Below, one piece after another: positions 7,290 through 13,681 of a stretch of 13,787 nucleotides of DNA. The stretch lies in contig CADBNJ010000043.1 in assembly GCA_902795955.1 (NCBI GenBank), forward strand, positions 1 through 13,787. The letters run 5' to 3'. Position numbers and translations under genes: made by a program. Below the pieces are notes generated by a model that did not search any database, was not told where the DNA came from, and worked only from the letters and a program-made list of their open reading frames with translations. This DNA is from Oscillospiraceae bacterium. Lineage in GTDB: Bacteria; Bacillota; Clostridia; Saccharofermentanales; Saccharofermentanaceae. Within the stretch, counting starts at the first letter, position 1, and every line of letters begins with the position of its first letter.

Positions 7290-8087
7290 TTACTTTGACG
7301 CTGAAGTTGACGCTGTAGTTGCTTCTGTCGCTGCCGATGTCTGTACAGGGGCATCCTCAGTAAATACAACATTGATAACTCCGCCTTCTCCTGTCACCTC
7401 ATAGATTCCGTTGTTGACGAAGATCTCCATTGTGACACCCTTCATCTTATCCGATGTGATCCCTGCCTTCTCCGCACGGAGGTCAGTATACTTCTCAAAC
7501 AGTTGCTTGCACTTATCTTCTGTGATCTGTGAAGGAACGGCGAGCTTAACGTACTGGCATGACTGCCCGTAGATCATATACCCCTTCCCGTTGCCGGACT
7601 CATCAACGGATGTGTCGACGCTGGCAATCTCCTTGAGAACGGAAATCCCGTCTGAGATCTCATTCTTAAGCTTCTTCCTCGAATTGTAGAACGGGAAAGC
7701 AACCGCAATGATGATGATGATCAGCAAAGCCGTCGCACCGATAAGTATAGCCTTAAGCTTCGCCGGTGCCTTGACATCATTGGGCGAGATCTCAAAATCA
7801 GACGGCTTGATAGACCCGGAATCTTCCTTGGCCTTCATCGCCCTGTCACGCGCCACAGCGGACTCGATCATGTCGGGGTTCACCTTGGTAGCGTAATAAT
7901 GTGTGGATTCCGAGGACTCAGCTATCTCCTCATTCGCGAAAGTGTAATCATCCGGATTCTCAAGTATCTGAACCGCCTCTGCACCCGGAAAAATGCAATG
8001 GCAAAAGATGCATTCGCAATTCTCATTCCTGTCATCGAAGATGATCAGAGAACCGCAGTTCTTGCACATACCTTGCTTTGTAGCCAT
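7290..8087 (-). CDS. zinc-ribbon, single-TM protein of unknown function upstream of rpoD
   Basis: A 265-residue protein that I cannot assign to a named family. The N-terminus is a zinc-ribbon-like cysteine cluster: CKNC (8-11) and CECIFCHC (24-31), giving CxxC...CxxC pairs. A charged, probably cytoplasmic stretch (about 40-110) leads to one strong membrane helix (about 111-134). An extracellular domain of about 105 residues (about 141-245) and a Ser/Thr/Ala-rich C-terminal tail follow. The layout suggests a protein facing both sides of the membrane, with the metal site inside. It is the first gene after the promoter at 8232-8259, with a leader of about 135 nt, and is followed by rpoD after 12 bp. 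The start ATG has a modest GGCAGGA element upstream. Confidence 0.8.
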   Translation of the reverse strand: MATKQGMCKNCGSLIIFDDRNENCECIFCHCIFPGAEAVQILENPDDYTFANEEIAESSESTHYYATKVNPDMIESAVARDRAMKAKEDSGSIKPSDFEISPNDVKAPAKLKAILIGATALLIIIIIAVAFPFYNSRKKLKNEISDGISVLKEIASVDTSVDESGNGKGYMIYGQSCQYVKLAVPSQITEDKCKQLFEKYTDLRAEKAGITSDKMKGVTMEIFVNNGIYEVTGEGGVINVVFTEDAPVQTSAATEATTASTSASK

Positions 8088-8231
8088 TAATGTCCTGCCT
8101 TTATATCAAAGTATCACACTAAATGCAGACCATGCACCCCGAAAATATATGTTGCTTAAGTAAGCCATCGTCCATTATCATCGGACCTCTACCGCCTTCA
8201 GGGCATAGTACGGCATTAAAGTGCACTGTAT

Positions 8232-8290
8232 ATTTTACTCGGAAAGTTTGGTATGTCAACTATTATTTTTAAATTATATTAAAAAGCTTT
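8232..8290 (-). promoter_or_regulatory. sigma-A-type promoter with AT-rich upstream element
   Basis: On the minus strand a perfect TTGACA (8254-8259) is followed 16 bp later by TAAAAT (8232-8237), close to the TATAAT consensus. Directly upstream, 8261-8290 is almost pure A/T with A and T runs, matching an UP element that binds the alpha subunit. Transcription would start near 8224 and run into the zinc-ribbon gene, rpoD and probably all of the Rnf-like genes. No other promoter of this quality was seen inside the run. Confidence 0.75.
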
Positions 8291-8323
8291 ATAGGCTCAT
8301 AAGCTCAATCCCTGCGGCGCAGA

Positions 8324-8371
8324 CAGAATCGTTCACCAAAAACAAGCAGTCTTGCGCATGATTCTGTGAAC
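8324..8371. repeat. overlapping inverted repeats (alternative stems)
   Basis: CAGAATC (8324-8330) pairs with GATTCTG (8360-8366), and the adjacent GTTCAC (8331-8336) pairs with GTGAAC (8366-8371). The two stems share base 8366 and are arranged so that only one can fully form. A small perfect palindrome CTGCGGCGCAG lies next to it at 8312-8322. It sits upstream of the promoter for the rpoD run and outside any convincing gene. Function is unknown. Confidence 0.5.
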
Positions 8372-8384
8372 AACGTAAAACAAC

Positions 8385-8424
8385 GGCGGCCCGTGGTCCG
8401 GGCGGCCGGTGGTCCGGGCGGCCG
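8385..8424. repeat. GC-rich 16-bp tandem repeat, 2.5 copies
   Basis: GGCGGCCCGTGGTCCG (8385-8400) is followed by GGCGGCCGGTGGTCCG (8401-8416), which differs at one base, and by a half copy GGCGGCCG (8417-8424). Base composition is far more GC-rich than the surroundings. It directly precedes the 62-bp hairpin array after a 16-bp gap. Slippage expansion is likely; no function can be assigned. Confidence 0.8.
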
Positions 8425-8440
8425 TTCTCTATTTTGAACT

Positions 8441-8688
8441 GTATCCGTAAAACCGCACGGGAAGCCTGTTTGTGCATAAAAACGGATACATCCGGGGGTA
8501 ATGTATCCGTAAATCCGCACGGGAAGCCGGTCAGAGCATAAAAACGGATACATCCGGGGGTAATGTCTCTACATTTTGTAAAAAAGAACATACCGGTGCA
8601 GGAATGTAGAGACAATCGGGGTCAATGTCTCTACATTTTGTAAAAAAGAACATTCCGGTGCAGGAAGTTAGAGACATTCATGTCACCT
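8441..8688. repeat. four hairpin units of exactly 62 bp, two stem types
   Basis: Units start at 8441, 8503, 8565 and 8627. Units 1 and 2 begin GTATCCGT and carry the complement ACGGATAC at offset 41-48 (8482-8489 and 8544-8551). Units 3 and 4 begin GTCTCTACATT; unit 3 carries AATGTAGAGAC at offset 38-48 (8603-8613), and unit 4 has a partly eroded arm (8665-8675). In units 1-3 the hairpin is 49 nt and a 13-nt spacer follows, containing a CGGGG core and ending in AAT. Period and geometry are kept while stem sequence differs, and both arms of a stem change together. The short reading frames across the array break because 62 is not a multiple of 3, so it is treated as non-coding. Confidence 0.85.
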
Positions 8689-8699
8689 GACTACCTTCA

Positions 8700-8747
8700 G
8701 GTTCTTCAGGAATTCAAACCAAATTCCCACAAGTTCCGTGAAGAACC
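8700..8747 (-). terminator. 9-bp stem hairpin after the transport operon, possible terminator
   Basis: GGTTCTTCA (8700-8708) is perfectly complementary to TGAAGAACC (8739-8747), with a 30-nt loop that itself has some inverted symmetry. It lies about 90 bp past the stop of the MacB-core-like gene, where the minus-strand transport operon should end. No clear T run follows on the minus strand, so it may be a weak terminator or an RNA-stabilising stem. The rest of 8748-8833 shows nothing recognisable. Confidence 0.35.
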
Positions 8748-8833
8748 GAAAGTTTTTGTTTGTCGCGGAATCCCGTGGGATGAGTAGTAGTGACCGGCCT
8801 CACCTGTTACCAGATGCTGCAACATTCCCCGCC

Positions 8834-9907
8834 TCAATCCCTTTTATTCTTTCTGTTCAGAGCGAGACTCACTGCAACAAAGATCATGGCAGTCAGACTT
8901 ATCACTCCAATGACCTCCCATGCAAATAAACGGGATATACACCTCTGGGCTGACACCTCCCAGTATGGCAGTTCATATCCCCGGAGCATGGCACTCATCT
9001 CTCCGGGCGGGATCATGTGATCCCACACCCGGCCGAATCCGAACCGCCCGGTAATGCTCTCCACATAGAAATCCTGCGACGGCAGCGAATTCTTCAATTC
9101 GGTTACTGCCTCTCCCTTAACTATCTCGGGCAGCATGACTTCATAGCAAAGTACCGCAGGCGTCACGGGGACTTCAAGACCGGCACAGTATTCCTCCAGG
9201 CAATCATAATAAATATATGCACGGAACTGTGTATCATCGTGTTCTTTCACGACACCTATTACCGCATAATCATGCCCCCAGAGATTCACCCTGCTGCCGA
9301 CAACATCATACGAACCAAAGAACTTCCATGCCAGTTCATCGTTCAGCACTATCTGATACTTATCAACAGCCTTAACAGGCAGAAATCCTCCCGACAGATA
9401 CTCCATCGGATGGAAAGCCTTTAAATTGCCGCCTACTGCATATACGGATACCTCGGCGCTGTTCTCAGAGTCACCGTGATCATATACGATATCAGCAACA
9501 GCAAACGAACAATACGCATCCTCCCAACCCTCCGGGTCTGTCACGTTATCTGATGCTTTGCGCCTTTTGCCGCCCGCCTGATCCACTATTCCCTGAAGCG
9601 ACTTGCGCACATTGAACACATCTGACTTGCCGAGACACTTGCCGTACTCCTGAACCGAGGCAGGCGACTTGCCGCCCGATGCGCGTCCGCCACGTCCGTA
9701 TACCGCCATATGCCTGTACGCTACGGAGCCTCCCTGGCTCCACACTTCGGCACAGCTGCGCTCAGGTCTGGAACTTACAAGACAGATGATGCAGACGATA
9801 CTGACAAGGAGCATAACAGAAGATACAACCAGAACTGCCGCCGGTATCCTGCGGATCATGCGGGCGCCGGCCGACTTGGCATGACGAACTTTCTCAAGAA
9901 CCTTCAT
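8834..9907 (-). CDS. MacB periplasmic-core-like protein with two TM segments
   Basis: A 357-residue protein with a basic cytoplasmic start, one membrane helix (about 22-44), a large extracytoplasmic domain and a final helix (about 331-350). The middle (about 152-222) carries the signature of the MacB_PCD domain of FtsX/MacB-type ABC permeases: YLSGGFLP, KYQIVLNDELAWKFFG, DVVGSRVNLWG and YAVIGVVKE. Full permeases of this family have four membrane helices, three of them after this domain, and here only one follows, so the FtsX domain is missing. It starts 1 bp after the stop of the HlyD-like gene, so the two are translationally coupled and probably form a complex. No cognate ATPase lies beside it. 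The domain call is good; function (efflux, signalling or scaffold) is open. Confidence 0.75.
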   Translation of the reverse strand: MKVLEKVRHAKSAGARMIRRIPAAVLVVSSVMLLVSIVCIICLVSSRPERSCAEVWSQGGSVAYRHMAVYGRGGRASGGKSPASVQEYGKCLGKSDVFNVRKSLQGIVDQAGGKRRKASDNVTDPEGWEDAYCSFAVADIVYDHGDSENSAEVSVYAVGGNLKAFHPMEYLSGGFLPVKAVDKYQIVLNDELAWKFFGSYDVVGSRVNLWGHDYAVIGVVKEHDDTQFRAYIYYDCLEEYCAGLEVPVTPAVLCYEVMLPEIVKGEAVTELKNSLPSQDFYVESITGRFGFGRVWDHMIPPGEMSAMLRGYELPYWEVSAQRCISRLFAWEVIGVISLTAMIFVAVSLALNRKNKRD

Positions 9908-9908
9908 A

Positions 9909-11567
9909 TCACTTACCCGTATAATCCTCGAGTCTTACTCTCTGACCGTCTTCCAGCGCTTTCTCGCTTCTTATTACTATCATTCCCTGATCAAGACCGG
10001 AACCCGATAATGCCGATACCGCACCGTCAGTCGCAAGCACTTCAACATCCACTCGTCTGACAGTGTAGCGGTTGCCAAAAGGCGATCTTACCTCGTCGAT
10101 CAGATATACAAAAGTACCTGCGTTATCCTCGTTAACTGCACTCGATGCGATGCAGCAGTCGTAATCGGAATTGGAACTTCCCGGAGACACTGTGACGCTC
10201 TCTCCCGGCAGTATGTACTCAGCCGACAGCGAACACTTCACGAGCCTGTTCTCGCGGGGCGCCTCGGGATCGGGCTTGATCGACAGGATCTCGCACGAAT
10301 CGAGCCAGTACGTATCTGAAGACAGCTGCATCCCAGGCGTCATGCGCCTCTCCACGAGTTCCGTCGGAAAGCAGAAGGTCGCAGTATACTTTGTATCCAG
10401 CGGAACAACGATCAGTACAACACTGTTCTCTTCCATCGTATCACCGTCGCCGGCAGTCAATGCGTATACACGTCCGCCGGCAGGTGCCGTTATTACCGTC
10501 TTGGCATAATTGTCCTCGAGTTCTTTTATCTGTGTCTCAAGCTTATTGATCTTTATTTTACGGTCTGTTGCCGCATCACGTGCCCTGTCACGGGCTATCC
10601 CTTCGTTGATCCTGGTGTTGTCCAGAGTTCTGCGGGCAGACGACAGTGCTGCCTCGGCCGATTCCACGGTCACTTTGGCGGAGGATACGGAAGGCACGCT
10701 CTCCGCTGCTGCGATGGCTGCTTCGGCCTCCTGAATTGCCGCTTTGCAGTCAGACAGTTCCGAAGACAGCTTCTCGAGCCTGTCCTGTGCCGCACCGAGC
10801 TGACTCTTAAGTTCCCTGACAGACTTCTCCAGAAGGTCTATCTCTGCCTTGACTGCCTCGATCTGTTCTTCATACGGATTAACCTCTTCCGGATATGACG
10901 GAACGAATCCGGCCGCCTTCTCCTCCAGATCCTTCAATTCTTCCTTCTTTATCTCGAGCTCACTATTCGCGGTATCAATACTCTTATTCAGATCCTCAAC
11001 AGTATCAGACGCAGAAGTCACTTCCGCCGTAAGCTCCACCGTCTTGGGACTGTTCTTGTCTATTATCTTATTTGCCCTGTTGATCGTATCTTTCTTGTTC
11101 CTGGCTTCGTTCAATGATTCGCGCGCATCCTTAAGAGATTCCTGTGCCTGGGACACACCGGCACGAAGCGTTGCGTAATCGGTATCCGACGGCGTCCTTG
11201 AGGCATAGTCGTCTTCCCTCTTGATTTCCGTCAGCTGCTGCCGCAATGAATCGAGTTCGCTTGTATCAGTTACGGGGAACAGCGTCATTAATACATCGCC
11301 CTGCTTCACCTCATCGTAGTCGGAGACAGACACGTGATCTATCCTTCGGCCAGCTATACTCATCACCTTATAACTCGTCTCAGGTTCAACTACAGCCGAC
11401 GCATTATTGGTCAGCGACAGGTTCGCTCTTGACGCTCTCTTCCCTGCAACCTTGGGGATAAAAAGGTTCATTATCGTATTCGAGAAGAACGTCAGCAGCA
11501 GAAGTCCTGCCACGAACCCTATTATCAACTTTGTCACCCATTTGCGGTTCTTTACTTTATCACTCAT
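9909..11567 (-). CDS. HlyD/MacA-type membrane fusion (adaptor) protein
   Basis: A 552-residue adaptor protein that would link an inner-membrane transporter to the cell exterior. One N-terminal membrane helix (about 14-37) leads to the first half of a lipoyl-like domain (about 64-98, with VKQGDVLMTLFPV). A long helical coiled coil rich in Glu/Lys/Ala follows (about 102-350, broken near 220-232 by a Pro-containing segment). The second lipoyl half is at about 354-390 (ITAPAGGRVYALTAGDGDTM), and then beta-barrel-like domains run to the end. Gram-positive members, such as YknX-like proteins, normally partner a MacB-type permease and ATPase; here the partner is the MacB-core-like gene 1 bp downstream. 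A strong AGGAGG site at 11573-11578 overlaps the stop codon of the upstream permease gene. Confidence 0.88.
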   Translation of the reverse strand: MSDKVKNRKWVTKLIIGFVAGLLLLTFFSNTIMNLFIPKVAGKRASRANLSLTNNASAVVEPETSYKVMSIAGRRIDHVSVSDYDEVKQGDVLMTLFPVTDTSELDSLRQQLTEIKREDDYASRTPSDTDYATLRAGVSQAQESLKDARESLNEARNKKDTINRANKIIDKNSPKTVELTAEVTSASDTVEDLNKSIDTANSELEIKKEELKDLEEKAAGFVPSYPEEVNPYEEQIEAVKAEIDLLEKSVRELKSQLGAAQDRLEKLSSELSDCKAAIQEAEAAIAAAESVPSVSSAKVTVESAEAALSSARRTLDNTRINEGIARDRARDAATDRKIKINKLETQIKELEDNYAKTVITAPAGGRVYALTAGDGDTMEENSVVLIVVPLDTKYTATFCFPTELVERRMTPGMQLSSDTYWLDSCEILSIKPDPEAPRENRLVKCSLSAEYILPGESVTVSPGSSNSDYDCCIASSAVNEDNAGTFVYLIDEVRSPFGNRYTVRRVDVEVLATDGAVSALSGSGLDQGMIVIRSEKALEDGQRVRLEDYTGK

Positions 11568-11572
11568 AAGTT

Positions 11573-11578
11573 CCTCCT
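11573..11578 (-). promoter_or_regulatory. ribosome binding site of the HlyD-like gene
   Basis: AGGAGG stands 5 bases before the ATG at 11567 and overlaps the TAG stop (11577-11579) of the MalG-like gene. This fixes the start and shows translational coupling between permease and adaptor. Confidence 0.85.
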
Positions 11579-12632
11579 ACTTGATACCGGCCTGCGACAC
11601 GCCCTCAACGAGATAATCCTCGCCTCTGAGGAACACCAGCAACGGCGGCACCATATACAGCGCGCACGCGGCGAAAGCCATTCCCGTCTCATCCGTATTG
11701 ACCTGCGCCAGGAATACGGACAGCGGTCTCATTTCTTCGTTCGATAACATGATCAGCGGCTGCTCGACCATGTTCCAGTAATCTATAAAGAGCAGTATTG
11801 CCATGGCACATACCGCACTCTTGCAGTTAGGCAGGACTATCTTCGTGAATATCTGCCATTCACCGGCGCCGTCTATCTTAGCGGCATCTATGTATGCGGA
11901 AGGGATGCGGCGCATGTATTTCGTGAGGATATATACTGAGAATGTGGAGAATACGCCGGGCAGGATTATCGAGGAGTATGAATCGATAAGGCCGAGCTTG
12001 TCGCTTATGAGATAATTCGGCACGAGCGTCACCTGGAATGGCATGAGCATCAGCATGATGTACAGAAAGAACAGGACTTCCCTCCTCCTGCGTCTGTACC
12101 GCATGAAGCTGTAGGACGCGAGAAGCGACACGAGAAGCTGACCTGCCACGATCGGCACTGTAAGGATTATCGAATTCCAGTATCTGAACAGATATGAAGG
12201 AGTCATGAAGAGGAGCTTCTTGTACTGTTCTATAGACACCTGCTGAGGGATAAGCTGCAGCTGCGGCATCCTCTGGATAAACTCTGCGGTGCCCTGAGAA
12301 CCGCCGGGAAGGCTGCTGAAGACTATGCCGTAATTAGCCGTTATCTCGGACGATGACATGAACGAATTGAGGAACGTGAAGAATATCGGAACAAGAGCGA
12401 GGAATGCGAACACAGAGATCACGCCGACTCCCAACGCTGTTAACACCCGTCTCCTGACATTACGTCTTCTGAGGATCATCTGATTGGCACTTCTTGCCTC
12501 AGATACGATCTTCTGCCTCTGTCCCGGTGCCAGAGTATTGAAGAACGATTTCACCTCAGGCGTCTTGATATACACATTGCGCCTGGCAAGTGCAGCCTGT
12601 CTTCTCCTCTCATTGCGAAGCTTGGTATCCAT
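11577..12632 (-). CDS. MalG-type carbohydrate ABC transporter permease with basic N-terminal extension
   Basis: A 351-residue inner-membrane permease of the MalG (binding-protein-dependent, CUT1) family. The ATPase-docking EAA loop is at about 247-268 (YIDAAKIDGAGEW, then LP). About six membrane segments are present, with the first at about residues 63-84. The C-terminus GVSQAGIK resembles the family end that finishes near a Gly-rich VKG-like motif. Family members are usually about 280 residues; here a highly basic, Arg-rich segment of about 62 residues precedes helix 1, and the first external loop is also long. The start at 12632 is preferred over 12656 because GGAGGA stands 5 bases upstream. 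It begins 1 bp after the MalF-like stop. Confidence 0.92.
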   Translation of the reverse strand: MDTKLRNERRRQAALARRNVYIKTPEVKSFFNTLAPGQRQKIVSEARSANQMILRRRNVRRRVLTALGVGVISVFAFLALVPIFFTFLNSFMSSSEITANYGIVFSSLPGGSQGTAEFIQRMPQLQLIPQQVSIEQYKKLLFMTPSYLFRYWNSIILTVPIVAGQLLVSLLASYSFMRYRRRRREVLFFLYIMLMLMPFQVTLVPNYLISDKLGLIDSYSSIILPGVFSTFSVYILTKYMRRIPSAYIDAAKIDGAGEWQIFTKIVLPNCKSAVCAMAILLFIDYWNMVEQPLIMLSNEEMRPLSVFLAQVNTDETGMAFAACALYMVPPLLVFLRGEDYLVEGVSQAGIK

Positions 12633-12633
12633 A

Positions 12634-13557
12634 CTATTCCTCCGTCCCCGAATCAAGTCTGGATTCCAGGATGAACAGCAATCCGACGATAACTGCCATC
12701 ACGACGCACATGATAACCGCCCCTGTGGACAGCTGTGAATAGTCAAGATGCGTAAACTTGTTATTCATAAAATGCTGCAGCGTGTAGAGCTTATCGTACG
12801 GATAATCACCCGTAAGAAGGTACACTTCGCGGAAGATCTTGAATGAATTGATCAGCGACATTATCGCTACAAAGAACACGGTAGGCCCGAGATAGAAAAG
12901 CCTTATCGAGAAGAACCTCTTCACTGCTCCGGCACCGTCCATAACGGACGACTCGATAACTTCCTGCGGGATATTATTAAGCGCGGACAGGAACAGTATT
13001 ATGTTAAGTCCGAGGTTCTTCCACAGGAAGAGGAATACTATCACCAGCTGTCCCGAATTATCTTTGAACCAGTCGATACGTTCTGATCCGAACAGCTGAT
13101 ATATCCACCCGTTCAACACGCCGTTATAACTGAAGAACACCTGCCACATCAATACGATCGATGCAACAGGAACCATCATGGGTGTAAGAAGGATGCTCCG
13201 GAATACACTCCTGGCAGGTATCTTCGAATTGAGAATAAGCGCAAGCAGCAAGGATATCAGAACACCCAGTGGCACCGCTATCGCGGACAATATCAGTGTA
13301 TTGCCGGCAGCTTCCTTGAAAGCATCGTTGGACAATACCTTACTGTAATTCTCTATCCCGGCAAAGCTGCTGTTAGTTGCCGACTTCTGGAACGACATCT
13401 TGACGAGCATCGCGAAAGGCACAAAGAAAAACAGCATAACTCCTGCAAAAGAGGGCAGGAGAAATCCGGCCGAGACACCCCAGTCCGTCACCTTACGCCT
13501 GAAGCGGAGGAGCTTCAGTCTTCTTGCTTGTCTTATCTTAAGATCTTCGTTTTCCAT
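12634..13557 (-). CDS. MalF-type carbohydrate ABC transporter permease
   Basis: A 307-residue CUT1-family permease, partner of the MalG-like protein. Six or so hydrophobic segments (the first about 30-52) and the EAA loop at about 202-220 (SSVMDGAGAVKRFFSI) identify it; the usual Glu-Ala-Ala reads Glu-Ser-Ser. It would form a heterodimeric import channel for a sugar or oligosaccharide, energised by an ATPase that is not in this window (in many Bacillota a shared MsmX-type ATPase serves several importers). The ATG at 13557 gives the normal CUT1 N-terminus; a GTG at 13620 would add 21 residues that look translated from intergenic DNA. No ribosome site precedes 13557; instead a TATAAT lies 7 bases upstream, which could give a near-leaderless transcript. 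Confidence 0.92.
   Translation of the reverse strand: MENEDLKIRQARRLKLLRFRRKVTDWGVSAGFLLPSFAGVMLFFFVPFAMLVKMSFQKSATNSSFAGIENYSKVLSNDAFKEAAGNTLILSAIAVPLGVLISLLLALILNSKIPARSVFRSILLTPMMVPVASIVLMWQVFFSYNGVLNGWIYQLFGSERIDWFKDNSGQLVIVFLFLWKNLGLNIILFLSALNNIPQEVIESSVMDGAGAVKRFFSIRLFYLGPTVFFVAIMSLINSFKIFREVYLLTGDYPYDKLYTLQHFMNNKFTHLDYSQLSTGAVIMCVVMAVIVGLLFILESRLDSGTEE
12638..12643 (-). promoter_or_regulatory. ribosome binding site of the MalG-like gene
   Basis: GGAGGA sits 5 bases before the ATG at 12632 and inside the last codons of the MalF-like gene (stop TAG at 12634-12636). It decides the start in favour of 12632 over the longer reading from 12656. Confidence 0.85.
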
Positions 13558-13564
13558 ATTTATT

Positions 13565-13598
13565 ATTATAATGACCACATGTGTGCAAATTGTCACAC
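13565..13598 (-). promoter_or_regulatory. possible internal promoter -10 with palindromic operator or stem-loop
   Basis: On the minus strand TATAAT (13565-13570) lies just before the MalF-like start. Ten bases upstream is a perfect inverted repeat, GTGTG-N8-CACAC (13581-13598), whose core TGTGA-N6-GCACA is close to a CRP/FNR-type palindrome. An overlapping 8-bp palindrome CACATGTG is at 13576-13583. No good TTGACA is found at 17 bp, so the promoter would need an activator, or the palindrome may instead act as an RNA stem-loop between the binding-protein and permease genes. All of this is inference from motif position. Confidence 0.4.
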
Positions 13599-13603
13599 GG
13601 AGA

Positions 13604-13675
13604 TTACAAATCATTTTCACTAATGTAGAGTACTATTCGTGAGCGTAACGAATGCGCGATATCCTTGATAAGCAT
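13604..13675 (-). pseudogene. in-frame second copy of the binding-protein C-terminal tail (23 codons)
   Basis: From the ATG at 13675 the reading is MLIKDIAHSLRSRIVLYISE (first 20 residues) and then NDL, stop TAA at 13604-13606. The preceding gene ends SVKDIAHSLRSRLDVYVKEN and then YN, so 10 consecutive residues (KDIAHSLRSR) are identical and most of the rest is conservative. In that core, 6 of 10 codons differ (8 base changes) and every difference is synonymous, so this is not a fresh duplication: both copies evolved as coding sequence. It lies in the same frame, 78 nt after the first copy, with only the TGA at 13682-13684 between the core motifs. The best reading is the 3' remnant of a second, paralogous binding-protein gene. 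A small translated peptide or TGA readthrough is less likely. Confidence 0.6.
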
Positions 13676-13681
13676 GGCAAA

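Noticed and set aside
8088..8231. Riboswitch in the leader of the zinc-ribbon gene
   Set aside because: Only small inverted repeats such as GCTTA/TAAGC are seen; no known aptamer core was recognised and no terminator hairpin with a T run precedes the start.
8289..8615. Two minus-strand open frames (about 108 and 82 codons) with repeated TGFPCGFTD-like peptides
   Set aside because: They run across the 62-bp hairpin array; 62 is not a multiple of 3, so repeats fall in different frames. The peptides mirror the DNA repeat and there is no ribosome site.
8441..8688. CRISPR array
   Set aside because: The units are contiguous with similar interiors, the period has no unique spacers, repeat type changes midway, and no cas gene is present.
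13558..13620. GTG start adding 21 residues to the MalF-like permease
   Set aside because: The extra segment is translated from intergenic DNA holding the palindrome, overlaps the binding-protein tail remnant, has no ribosome site, and is not typical of MalF N-termini.
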